From Patiria miniata (Eukaryota; Echinodermata; Asteroidea; Valvatida; Asterinidae): a stretch of 64,000 bases of DNA. Positions 54,111 to 64,000 of the stretch are shown here, one piece after another. The notes under the pieces are model-generated. The model was not told the DNA's origin. It was given only the letters and a program-made list of their open reading frames with translations, and did not search any database. The first letter of the stretch is position 1. Each line of letters opens with the position of its first letter. The DNA lies in NCBI RefSeq assembly GCF_015706575.1, contig NW_024037058.1, positions 19,489,547-19,553,546 of the forward strand, written 5' to 3'. A program made the translations under genes and the position numbers.

Positions 54111-55559
54111 CTACCACAAAACAAAGAGACCTACGGGGAGTACAGCAGTCACCTGCAGCGTTGACACGCGAAGTCTAGTAGCGTGCAACAGGCTACTTAG
54201 ACCAGCTTCACTTCTGAGCTTCGTCGCAAAATGTTTTGACAGATAAGGTTGCAGCGAGGCTACTTCCTCGTGGTCTCCGCGCCGGTTTGGGCGATAAAGC
54301 GCCCAAAAGTCCTGCTTGTTTATATCAATCTGCTAATTTATGTGTTAAGGTACATGTTTTCTTCAATGGCAAGGACAAATCGGCCTCGGCCTGCGGGTCA
54401 TGATCGTTCCTGGTTCTGACTCGTACCTAGCTCCAGGGTCGCTCCTGGCTCTAGCCCGTACCATGGAGGAAGGAACACACTTCCATGCCCGTACCAAGCA
54501 CCACCGGGGTCGCTGGAGGTCGATACAGCTGCCTTGAACACCCTGAGACGGCCTGGTACAACCTGCCGCGATCCGCGATCCGCGATCCGCGCCCGGATGA
54601 TGAACACAGCAGGCACCTCAACGGTAAAATTAAGAAAACAAAACCACCGCACGTCCGCTGAGTGAACGATATTCGTACAACATTCGATCGTGGAGCAATA
54701 AAACACATGATAAAGTATGTTGACCTCCTGCTGGTGCACGGGACGACGCGACAATAACTTGTGCATGTCGATACTGGCAAATGTTCTAAAAACGTATACA
54801 AATAATGAATCCATTATTTCTGTTCTTAAAGGACCCATTACGGGAACAAGCACGGTGGCGATTCGAGGTGTGAGATTCTTCTTTCCCTCCCAGCTTGAGG
54901 TCTAAACAAAATCCCCAAGTTAAACACGATAACCTGCTTTCACACCTTTGGAATTGACATTCAGGCCTCCAGGTGATCAACTTCCTCAGTGCCGTGACAG
55001 TCGTGTGTGACCATAACATGAACACATGTACATGTACGTATCCACATTACAATAGCCGCGCCACAGATCTTCGTAAAATATTAATTTGGAAGCAAAATCA
55101 ACCACACGTAAAAGTCCTGTACCCGGCGGCTCAGCGGTGCCCGTAAGTGGTTCAATCGTAACCTTGCGCAAGACCAGGCCTATTTCTAGCATCTAAATAA
55201 AAAATAGAAGGAACCTACGGCTGGAAAAGTTAACTTGTTATAACAGGTATCCTGTACCTTTATCAGTAATGGAAAACAAAGAAAGAAAACAAAAGACTTG
55301 GGACCTAAAATTGTCCTTGTTAATATTAGAGTAATAAGACCGAAATTTGAACTGTCCCCGATACAACTCTCACAACAGGTGTTCCACATTACACCGAAGG
55401 TCTTCACGTCACGTCACTGTTTTCCAAGCAATGACATTGACATTAGACTGAGCTCGGACTGGTACACGGTAATGCAGGTCAGCCTCTCACAGACTGACTG
55501 ACTGACAGACCGACTCGGACTGGCTAACAAATTGACCGATAGACTGCCACTCGTGACTC
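54111..55559. other. upstream region of ITIH, nothing gene-like
   Basis: Contains a CGCGATC triplet repeat (54569-54590), short GTACATGT words, and GACTGACTGACTGACAGACC (55491). No exon supported. Confidence 0.45.
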
Positions 55560-55735
55560 AGACTGGTGAAGACAGCCGGGCAGTGCTATCGCATAGGATT
55601 ACTCAGTAATGCCGGATGGGCTAATAAAGCTGCAGCCCATTGTGTAGACGAGATGCATTAAAAGATTTCATGTGAACAGCCATTTTGAATCAATTGAATA
55701 TAATTGTGTACATTATGGGACCAGTTTTACCACTT
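55560..55735 (+). repeat. interspersed repeat D, copy 2
   Basis: Partner of 33001-33190 (see there). Confidence 0.55.
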
Positions 55736-56029
55736 GTCTTGTATTGTTATATAAGAAAACAAAGAAACAAAAACACACAAAAAAATAAACAAAAGACAAA
55801 ATCCAAATCCAAAACCAAGCCCATATAAAGCATTTATCTCTTTACCAAATATATATACAAATACGCGGCAAAGTTGGAGAATGCAGTTACCAAACTGTAT
55901 CAAAATAAATATAAACTCTTGACATTCTAAAACTTTCACCGTGACGAAGCTTTAAATAATTTGTATGAAAAAGTATACAAAGTATACACTTAATTTAACA
56001 TGCCATAGAGGACTGCTCCGAACTTGTGA

Positions 56030-56290
56030 AGTTATTATTATTATTTGTTATTTATTCGGCCTGGATTTCATCCAAAAAAAAAAAACAATACAGAGAATAT
56101 GACAATGATCCTTTACAGAACGAAACTAGTGGAACATGTAAAAAGGATAAAAACATGAACAAGATAACCCCAAATTATGTTGGCCAGGATTAATAAAGTG
56201 TACCTAAACACTGTGACTCGGAAGCCTACTAATCCAATCTTAAAATGGGACACTGATTGTATAAAATTTCAAATGGTCTTGTAAATCCGG
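56030..56290 (-). repeat. possible 3' tail of a truncated non-LTR retroelement
   Basis: TTATTATTATTATTTGTTAT then TTCGGCCTGGATTTC; read on minus as ...GGCCGAATAAATAACAAAT(AAT)n, like the tail at 12460-13070 in the other orientation. Confidence 0.45.
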
Positions 56291-57041
56291 GGCCTTATTT
56301 TGTGGTGATGCAACCTCGTCCCCAGGGTGTCGAGCAGTACGCGCCCACCACTACCTGCTCTCTCTCACCCTGGTATTGGATCATTTGCATGTGCAAGATT
56401 TTTAAACACGTATGCAAATGAGGAATAGTCTGGTGCCACTGCCTGTATGAGCGTTACATTAGTGTTTGTTTTTGTATGCGGTGTCTGGGGTAAAAAAAAT
56501 GCATAATTCGTCACGTGAGTTATAAACGCAATATAGTTTTGGAACTTTAAATGTTTCAATCTGGTCCGCCAATATGCAGTATCACATTTCATATTTCTAT
56601 GAGCAAACTGGAAAGAAAAGGAGTATTATTGAGAAGGCGTGGACGTTATAATTATAATAATCGGGAAAACACGTAACGCACGTTGGAAATAACAACACCA
56701 ACTACACGATTAAAATCCATTATTAGCAAATTGCGACATCGAATCAGCCATACAGGAAGAAAGTTACCTATCCAGGGCTTACTATTGGAAACGAGGTAAG
56801 CACTGATAAAGTAAGCACTGGGGACGAGGTTGGTGGTGATGAGATTTAAAAGGTAACTGGTCTAAATGTCAAAGTTTGGCTAATAAACGAAATCGCGGCT
56901 TGCATGCTAGTTTGAAGTTTGTCCCCAAACAAGGACGTTTAGCCGACTTGACATAAGGGATGTAAATCTCAAATTCCAACCGCCTCGGATTTCTATATAC
57001 TTACACGCTCTGACTAAACCCGGTCCTTTCTTCGTTTTTAA
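56291..57041. other. intergenic, nothing seen
   Basis: No element end or exon supported. Confidence 0.45.
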
Positions 57042-57963
57042 AGGGGCCATGACATGAATTTTTCTAAGGAGCATGATGTTGTGCAATTTATTACTTCTCT
57101 TATATGTGTGAAAAGTACTTGACATCCCTTTTGGTTGATTTTGTTCAAAAGTGCACTTCTTTAATCATTGAATATTTTCCGTGCTTTCCTGCTGTGATGT
57201 CATTTCAGGAAGACTCTGTTCAGTTTAGTCTGAGGAGTATTCTGTTCACATTGTAAACTCACAATAAAGGCTACAAATCTGCTCATTGAAAACAGTTGTG
57301 AGAAAATTTTGCTCATTGGCCTACTGCCATGAATACTGACGTAACGAATCACCGTTAGAAAACAAAACTATGATTATGACGGCAAAATATGAAAAATCTG
57401 GCAACTTTTGGTACTGAAATAGCTTACCGTTGAGGTTTCTGCCTGAAATGACATCACACATTTGCTTGTGAACAAGGGCGGATCCGGGGGGGGGGGGGGG
57501 GGGCCAATGGGGGCCATGGCCCCCCCCCCCCCCTCAAAACGAAACCATTTTTTTTTTTTATGTGACATCGCAATAAAGGCAGGCAATGAGCACACCACCA
57601 TCTTTTCCTCAAAAAACATTGGTAAAGTGGTCAGAAATTGCCTCAGATCGCACCACAGAGCATCTAGAATCCAAAAATTTTTCGGGGCCCTTAAGCGGGC
57701 CCTGAACCCCACGCCGTAATTTTTTTGACCCACTTTTTTGGGGTACCAAATTTTTTTTGCCCCCCCCCCCCAAAAAATTGTGTTCTGGATCTGCCCTTGC
57801 TTGTGAATATGTAAAGCTCCATAAGCATAGAAAAAAAACTACCCTAGAAAAAGGCAAATTAAAATTGAAAATGAGGTTAAATAGGACAAACAGGTGTATT
57901 TTAAGGATGTAGTAAAAAAAAATTACATGTAAATTGCATGGGCCCCTTAATGTACTCTCTAAA
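57042..57963 (-). mobile_element. repeat family C, fullest copy, carrying a hAT-like insertion
   Basis: Ends TTTAAAGGGGCCATGACATG and inverse CATGGGCCCCTTAA, so TTAA-type ends like families 1 and 2. Split by 57473-57799. Confidence 0.75.
57473..57799. mobile_element. hAT-like MITE, 327 bp, 8 bp target duplication
   Basis: Ends CAAGGGCGGATCC and inverse GGATCTGCCCTTG; CTTGTGAA repeated exactly at 57465-57472 and 57800-57807. Interior has long G and C runs. Confidence 0.88.
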
Positions 57964-58613
57964 TGCTGGCTACTTTTTTTTTACAAGCCATTGCAAATTC
58001 ATCCCCAAAACTATATTTTAAATCATAAAATTTAAAAGACATCACACACGCAAAGAGAAAACTTCAAAACTCTAATCTTCAAAAGCATATTGTTTGGCGG
58101 TCACAAAGAAATAGTTGAGGAATGGAAAACGTCTTTTGCAAACCCCTATCAGCTGCTGGCTCTTAAAACGTCTTTTTTAAAATTCTTACAGTAGTTTCTG
58201 TAGCCTACCGATTTATATTTCATTATTCATTTGATCTTCAAAGAAAGGTTTTAACGTGAGATCAGCATTTGCACCAATCAAGTTTTGTAAACTCAAACAA
58301 ATGTTGTTCACAACAAAAGAAAAGGAGAAAAAAATTAAAATTAAAGCCATTATTAAAGTATCTTAATTTTGGTCAAGTACGTTACAAATATCAATGGCAC
58401 GTTTTGAAGGGCAATGAAGAATTTGTTTGGAAATCTTCAAAATCACATCTTAATGCTCTCCACTTCAACTCTTCCAAGCTCTCAAGATTTTTCTATCAGC
58501 TATACATTCTGATGACATATACTTTCAATACTTGTTCATCCTTCACAATAGTTGTAATGCATTCATTTACCGTGTACACTTATCTCACATCTTCAGCATG
58601 TCATTCATTCTTC
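57964..58613. other. intergenic, nothing seen
   Basis: AT-rich, no supported exon. Confidence 0.45.
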
Positions 58614-58962
58614 AATCAAAATTCGGGCGTTTCACAATGCAGTGCGCCACCGAGAGTTTGCCATGGAGAGTCAATTATTAAAGTTTATGGTTGACAAAAC
58701 ATGGTCGATTTGAACGAGTGTCACTAGTCAACTTGAGTTAATTTCTTATAGATTGGGCACAAAAAAACTCCATATTGATAAAGAGTAAAAGGGCAAACAG
58801 ATACTCAAATCATGCTTACGAAACTACCGACTGGAAAAAGTAACAATTTCATATGTCCCAGGATGCGAATTTGTCGACCATTTCCCACAATGCACCGGGA
58901 AGAATGAACTCTTCGTGGCAAACTCTTGGTGGCGCACTACATTGCGAAACGCCCGAATTGCA
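58614..58962. mobile_element. element with ~50 bp inverted arms
   Basis: TTCGGGCGTTTCACAATGCA...GTGCGCCACCGAGAGTTTG (58621-58663) and its inverse at 58916-58960. Interior ~245 bp without coding capacity. Confidence 0.75.
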
Positions 58963-59473
58963 TCTCTCACTTCACATTTTAACACCCACCACCATGCCGA
59001 ACATTAAAGGCTCAATGTATCACATAAAACAGCATCAAATTCATATCAAATGGCCCCATCGGCCTTTTTGCTCCCTAATCCGTCTCCAAATGGATTCATC
59101 ACTTCCCTTATTAATTCTTCTTTCTTTTTCAAGTGACCTTCCTTCTTATGAAATTCTCTCTCTATTCTTGAGATCTGTTCCTTGTGCACACTCACTCAAG
59201 TTCTACATGTACATCACTCGAGTTTATGTCGAGTCCACCATTAGTAAATCACAAGTCCTTCCACAAGTCCAGTCACAAGTGAAAGGGCGTGAACAATAGT
59301 AAAGGAATGCATTCGTTACAGTCCACTGGAATAGCTTGTGACTTAAATTGAGACTGGAGGACTTGTGATGGACTTTTGAAGACTTGTGATGGACTCGACT
59401 TCAACACTGTCATATCAATGTGCAAATTTTGGCTTACCTTTCCCACACACCTTCACATGAATGTCTACCCTTT

Positions 59474-60800
59474 TTAACTTGATTCTCTGGGACTTTTTGT
59501 TGAGTTTAGAGACCTGTATGGTCTTTTAGACATTTTCATCAGCTCCACATTGGGTATGGATAACCATCTTTGAGGCTCTTCACGGTGGTTTTGTCTCAGA
59601 AATATATGAGCAAACTGCTCAACTTGGAAGCACCAAACACCTCCTAGACTCACCTTCTCAGGCTCCAAGGTCCTTCCAAAAACATTAGCAAAAAGTGAAT
59701 CGCCCACCCTTCTAGTGCTCACAAGATTCTTGAATCTCTCGCGATGATGGAGTTAATGCCTAAGCTCCTTCCATAAGGCTCTTAGTCTTCCGTACTGCAA
59801 AAAATTTCATCAAGGAATTTCCTAGACCAAGATTCTCAACTCAGGAGAAAGGTCCATGGCTCCGCTGGAGATGTTAGAGAGCTCCACTCAAGAGAAAGGA
59901 CCATCACCCACACTGGAGATCTTAATGGGCTCCATGTTAGGATGGAGGCCCTTCTGTTAGGCTTCAATTTGTCTTTGATTCTGCATCTGATCTGAGGAAA
60001 CTTCTTTAGACAGAGGACTCAAGAGAAAGGTCCATCGCCCACGCTGGAGATGTAACAGAGCTCCATGTTAGGGATGGAGTTCCTTCTGTGAAGCTCATGT
60101 AGGTGTTTGATTCTACGTCTTGATCTCAGGAAACCTCTCTAGATAGAGGACTCAAGAGAAAGGACCATCGCCCACGCTGGAGATCTTAATGAGCTTCATG
60201 TTAGGGATGGATGCTCGTCTGTGAAGCTCCTGTACGTGTTTAATTCTAGGTCTTGATCTCAGGAAACCTCTCTAGACAGAGGACTCAAGAGAAAGGACCA
60301 TCTCCAGCAGTATGTTAATGAGTTCCATGTCAGGAATGGGGTTCCTTCTGTGAGGCTCCTGTAGGTGTTTGATTTTATGTCTTGATCTCAGGAAGCCTCT
60401 CTAGACAGAGGACTCAAGAGAAAGGACCATCGCCCACGCTGGAGATGTTAATGAACTCCACGTTAGGGATGGAGACCCTTCTGTAAAGCTCCAATATGTC
60501 TCTGACTCTGCGTCTGATTCGCAGAAACATCTCAAGACAGAGGACTCAAGAGAAAGCTCCATCCCCCAATGCTGGAGATGTTCATGAGCTCCATGTTAGA
60601 GATGGGGTTCCTTCTGTGAAGCTCCTGTAGGCATTTGATTCCGAGTCTTGATCTCAGGAAACCTTTCTAGACAGAGGACTCAAGAGAAAGGACCATCGCC
60701 CACACTGGAGATGTTAATGAGTTCCATGTTAGGGATGGAGTTCCTTCTGTGAATCTCCTGTAGGTGTTTGATTCTGTGTCTGGTCTGAGGAAACCTCTCC
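59474..60800 (-). repeat. ~132 bp tandem array copied from a coding exon tail
   Basis: GACTCAAGAGAAAGG recurs at about 59887, 60018, 60151, 60284, 60413, 60545 and 60679, i.e. spacing 129-134 bp. Each unit has GATCTCAGGAAACCTCTCTA, GCCCACGCTGGAGATGTTAA and TTCCTTCTGTGAAGCTCCTG words. Read on minus, a unit encodes a version of HLQEIHRRNSIPNMELINIS. The unit farthest right is the real exon end (60680-60878). An older relative at about 59474-59580 still reads SIPNVELMKMSKRPYRS. Confidence 0.85.
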
Positions 60801-60878
60801 TTCAGGAGCTGCCTCTCTAAGACTGTTGGGACTGGGATGTCAGGGTCGTCCTGGACTTTGGTGACCAGGACATATCGT
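60680..60878 (-). CDS. unrecognised protein, last exon
   Basis: Acceptor TTCACCTTTCCAG; 199 bases: one base, 65 codons and stop. Its 3' two thirds is the founder-like unit of the ~132 bp array. Confidence 0.68.
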
Positions 60879-61949
60879 CTGGAAAGGTGAAGGTAAAAAC
60901 AAGGATGCTTTAAAGGGAATATACATCATTTGCTTTTGCTGTAATTTTCAGAAATGGATGGAATTGGGGGGTTGGAAATATATAGCAAATATAGTTACAC
61001 TGACTTTTTTGATGTTTTGGGTTCGAAAATGCTATAAAAACCAAGAAAAACAATCATTTTACTGTAGTCTGGTTCCCTGACTCCATTTAAGAAGAAACAG
61101 TGCAGTTTACATATATTGGGGAATTGTAAGGTCAGGAAACCAGTCTAGCTGGCTTGTACCCGTTCATAGGTGTGTAATCGATTGCAAACAAGTGCGATGG
61201 TCAACTGGGGCCAGTATTTGAAAAAAAGCCAGTTTTTTCCAACGCTGATCGGCCGATCAGCGTTGGAAATTGATACAAAAATACCACTTTTTATGAAAAT
61301 GACAGTACAGATGAGTCTCGTTAATACATACTTGTTCGGACCTAGCCAAATTGTTTGTTATATCAGAATTTTGTATTAAGAGGAACATCAGTCCCATTCC
61401 TTGTGCACATAAATGCACAGTCGGGACCAAAGTTTTATGTTGTTATAACCAGAATTTTGTATTAACAGAGTTTGTACTAATGAGAGTCAACTGTATACCA
61501 GGTGCCATGATTTTACAGGATGCTTTACACTGTCATTCACTAACAGTCCAGTAAGGTATTTCAAAATGATTTGGTAGTTTGGTAGGGGGGGGGGGTCTTT
61601 GTTTGTGTAAAGTTTAATTGGAATATGCCTATGTTTTATGTCAAAAGTGGCCGTCACAAAATAAACGTGTACAAAGTCTTTAGGATTTTGGATAGAACAA
61701 AAAGAAGAGAATAAAAAATCAGAAGGAAAACAAAGGCTTTTCCGCAAAAGCCAAAAAAACGAAGAAAGAAAGGGAGGTGAAATAAACTGGTAATTTTACC
61801 TTGTTTTGCTAGGGATTGACTTGGTGCTCTGAGGTCTCTTGATCAGCAGTGATCCAGGGTGGGACGGGTCAGGCGCTACTTCTTCAAAGATCTCTTCTGG
61901 GGGGATCCTGGGCTTGGCACTCTGCGGAGCGGACCGGTTGATGCGAAAC
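60680..61949 (-). CDS. unrecognised protein, last two supported exons
   Basis: Exons 61800-61949 and 60680-60878 join (AAG-split Arg, AG|GTAAAA ... TTTCCAG|A). 115 residues are visible: FRINRSAPQSAKPRIPPEEI, FEEVAPDPSHPGSLLIKRPQ, STKSIPSKTR, RYVLVTKVQDDPDIPVPTVL, ERQLLKERFPQTRHRIKHLQ, EIHRRNSIPNMELINISSVG, DGPFS, then TGA at 60680. Basic, Pro-rich then helical; soluble; no signal or membrane segment. The upstream exons lie to the right, probably outside the window. I do not recognise the protein. The intron carries TTAA-MITE copy h, and the region past the stop is the tandem array of the exon tail. Confidence 0.65.
60910..61581 (-). mobile_element. TTAA-MITE family 1, copy h (right end lost, pogo-like insert inside)
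   Basis: Left TTAA 60910-60913; core CGCTGATCGGCCGATCAGCG; matches the family until TTTGGTAGTTT (61581), where it breaks off. Interrupted by 61308-61493. Confidence 0.85.
61308..61493. mobile_element. pogo/Tigger-like MITE, 186 bp, TA duplication
   Basis: Ends CAGATGAGTCTCGTTAATAC and inverse GTACTAATGAGAGTCAACTG, flanked by TA (61306-61307 and 61494-61495). Removing it with one TA restores the family 1 sequence ACAGTATACCAGG. CAGTTGA ends and TA target are typical of pogo-type elements. Confidence 0.88.
61800..61949 (-). CDS. unrecognised protein, penultimate exon
   Basis: Acceptor ACCTTTAATACAG, donor AACAAG|GTAAAA; 150 bases; only one of three frames is open. The acceptor lies four bases from the TTAA end of MITE copy i. 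Confidence 0.65.
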
Positions 61950-61954
61950 CTGTA

Positions 61955-63228
61955 TTAAAGGTACAGTACGACATTTGCAAACATTGAAAAACAAAACTGT
62001 CCCTTATTATGAAATACCTTACTTGACTGTAAGTAAATAAAAATCTCAAGCATCCTGTAAAATTGTTGCGCCTGGTATGCTGTCATTTTTAGAGAAAAGT
62101 GAAATTTTAATTGTATCGCTTTCCAACGATGGTCAGCCAAACCATCCTTGGAAAATGAAGGCCTTTAAAACACTGCCCCCAATTGACCGAATTTAGTTTT
62201 TGTTTGCTACCAGTTACATATCTCTGGAAGGGTGCAAGCCAGCCAGTCTGGTTCCCTGACATGACAATTCCCTGAATTATCAAAAGTGTCGGGTCAGGGA
62301 ACCAGACTACAAGAACAGCATTTTCTTCTGTTGTTTTTTTCCAGCATCCATCAATAATAATAATAATAATAATGTAAATTTCTATAGCGCCGAATCCATT
62401 AAAAAAATGCTCCAAGGCGCTTTACAATCAAACAATTTATATAAATAAAAGGAATATATATTAAATTTAAAAATGTGATTTTAAATCTCAAAATTGATAA
62501 CATAACACTATAGTAATTAAAAAAGTCTGAACCACAAGTCGACACCCCCGGACAGAGCAGAAAACAACCCCCTCCCAACAAGCTTGACCAAATCAAACAA
62601 ATTATACAAGTAAAAAAGGAATTTCAATTAAAATTAAAAATGCACAAAAAACACTGAAATGTAAATGTAAACTAAACATGGTCAAAAAGTCATTAAAAAG
62701 CCTGAAACCACATGTAGACACCCCTGGACAGAACAGAAACAACAACCCCCTCCCCACCCCCACCCCTCTAGTTAGACCAAATCAAACAATTTATATAAAT
62801 AAAATAGGAATATCAATTAAATTAAAATTAAAAATGTGATTATTTAAAAACTCTAAAAATGGAAAACAAACCACTAAAGAAATTCAAGAGCCTGAACCAC
62901 ATGTGGAACACCCCAGGACAGAACAGGAAAACAACGACCCCCCCCCCCCCCACCCTGATCAAAATGCCACATTCAATCCCTCTGATGGTGAAATAAACAG
63001 AACGTGGTGTATAAAAAGCAACCTCGAAAACCAAGGGCAATAAGAAAAACAATATGAATCAATCAATCAAAAAATCATGAAGTAAAAGAAAATAAAGTAA
63101 TTTAAAAACTAGCATAACAGTCTGTAAGAATGCCCAACACTTTAAACAGGTCAGTGGAACAACATTTGCTAAATACTAAGCCCCAAATCAGTCCATTTCT
63201 GACAATCACAGCAAAAGCAAATGTTCAA
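61955..63228 (+). mobile_element. TTAA-MITE family 1, copy i, split by a SINE/satellite block
   Basis: Left part 61955-62348 begins TTAAAGGTACAGTACGACAT and includes GGGTCAGGGAACCAGACTAC. Right part 63160-63228 has CAGTCCATTTCTGACAATCA and GCAAAAGCAAATGTTC. The central palindrome is decayed. The block at 62350-63145 lies between. Confidence 0.7.
62350..63145. repeat. (AAT)n, GGCGCTTTACAA motif and ~170-190 bp tandem units
   Basis: An (AAT)n run and TATAGCGCCGAATCC...CAAGGCGCTTTACAATC (62350-62430) precede three units. Each has AGCCTGAACCACATGT-GACACCCC-GGACAGA and AATCAAACAATTTATATAAA words (about 62525, 62699, 62889). Inserted in MITE copy i. Confidence 0.7.
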
Positions 63229-63263
63229 TCTTTCTCCAATAGATTCTGATATTTAAAATTAAC

Positions 63264-63295
63264 CTGGGGGCGATGGGACAAAAACACCTGTTGGT
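63264..63295 (-). CDS. possible micro-exon upstream of the unrecognised gene's exons
   Basis: 32 bases between TTCTACAG and CAG|GTTAAT, leaving two bases as the next exon needs; would encode TNRCFCPIAP. Short and unsupported by any motif. Confidence 0.2.
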
Positions 63296-63321
63296 CTGTA
63301 GAATTTAATTTACTACTAAGT

Positions 63322-64000
63322 TTAAAGGTAGGGTAGATCATTTTTTATTTGTGCGTTTTATTTTTTTTCAAGCAACAAAAGTACTCAAAATCTAAAGAAG
63401 GGTGCTTAACAACTAACCTGATGAACTTTTAGCTCAGTGAATGTCATACATCCAAGAAAACAATATTTTAGGTTCATGGTTTCAATGCAAAAGTTGCCAA
63501 GTCATGTTTTGAAGTGCGCCGGAAATTAGAATCCGGGACACATTCTCATTCAGCCAATTGCAGCTACCCGATTTCAAGCACTGAACCGACGAATACTAGC
63601 GACTGCGCGCACGTGGGCGTCATGTGAACGCTTGCGAGCACCCATTAATATCATTCCACAAACGGTCTCATTTTCACTTGAACATTACAACCATACATTT
63701 TTATCAAAATGGTCCTGTCATTTGCAAATGAAGCTAGATTTGACTATTTCAATCACTCCAACTGCATTTTGAAAAGAACTACAAAAACCCAATTAAATAA
63801 AAGATATAATACTCTTATACTCATCTCTCAGTAGAACCAGTAAACAACTTTACTTGTAAAAAAAAAATCGACAAAACCAGCATTTATTATTACTTCACTA
63901 TTTTAAATTCCCCAAATAAAAAAGAAAAATGAACAAGAACAATTGAAAAAACAAAACATTGTGAGAATCCAATAATTTGAAAATGAAAAAAAAAAAATGC
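63322..64000. mobile_element. partial TTAA-MITE family 2 copy, running toward the window edge
   Basis: TTTAAAGGTAGGGTAGATCA end, then the inverse of family 2 interior words (AAGCAACAAAAGTACTCAAAA, AACTAACCTGATGAA). The right limit was not found; the last ~200 bases are A-rich. Confidence 0.5.

Noticed and set aside
54398-54853. 151-codon minus-strand frame upstream of ITIH
   Set aside because: No domain, overlaps another open frame of similar length, includes a CGCGATC triplet repeat and lacks splice or start support.
58269-59299. Plus-strand frames of 141 and 148 codons
   Set aside because: Low-complexity composition, overlap of an inverted-arm element, no family motif.
1-64000. Retrovirus-like, Polinton-like or transposase-coding elements
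   Set aside because: No long terminal repeats, reverse transcriptase, integrase, capsid or transposase frames were recognised; only short noncoding elements and retroelement tails.

Overview
The window is nuclear DNA of an animal. Short GC-richer exons with GT/AG borders sit in long AT-rich introns crowded with small DNA transposons, foldback elements, tRNA-type SINE pieces and microsatellites. The gene content and the mix of repeats suggest a marine invertebrate deuterostome, perhaps an echinoderm. That placement is inference: no species-diagnostic sequence is present, and nothing looks bacterial or organellar.

Layout. (1) 1381-11631, minus strand: a predicted secreted or surface protein with a signal peptide, a Cys-rich piece, an EGF-like module, a cadherin-like repeat and a beta-rich module. 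Its left end may lie outside the window. (2) 14678-53827, minus strand: a complete inter-alpha-trypsin inhibitor heavy chain (ITIH)-like gene. I placed 17 coding exons whose phases all join, giving 2907 coding bases (968 residues plus stop from the inner ATG). It has a signal peptide, VIT domain, vWA domain with full MIDAS, the RLWAYLTI core, a Gly-rich exon and the DPHF processing motif with the ITIH C-terminal domain. A TATA box precedes it and a poly(A) signal follows the stop. (3) Nested on the plus strand inside ITIH intron 6 (25337-40560): two tandem first exons of an unrecognised cytosolic protein family (27587-28107 and 29848-30371) and a single shared-looking last exon (34184-34355). 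(4) 60680-61949, minus strand: the last exons of an unrecognised gene whose coding tail has been copied about seven times downstream as a ~132 bp tandem array.

The noncoding part is dominated by MITEs. The main family is ~520-550 bp with TTAA at both ends (piggyBac-like) and a central palindrome kept by paired changes; nine copies or fragments are seen. There are also a second TTAA family, hAT-like elements with 8 bp duplications, a pogo-like element nested in a TTAA copy, and many foldback elements. One MITE end lies four bases from a splice acceptor, and a minisatellite fills ITIH intron 2 right up to the exon 2 donor.

The two large minus-strand genes both encode secreted proteins but nothing in the sequence shows that they work together. 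No retrovirus-like, Polinton-like or toxin-like genes were recognised. All exon boundaries come from reading splice signals and frames by eye, without transcript data.
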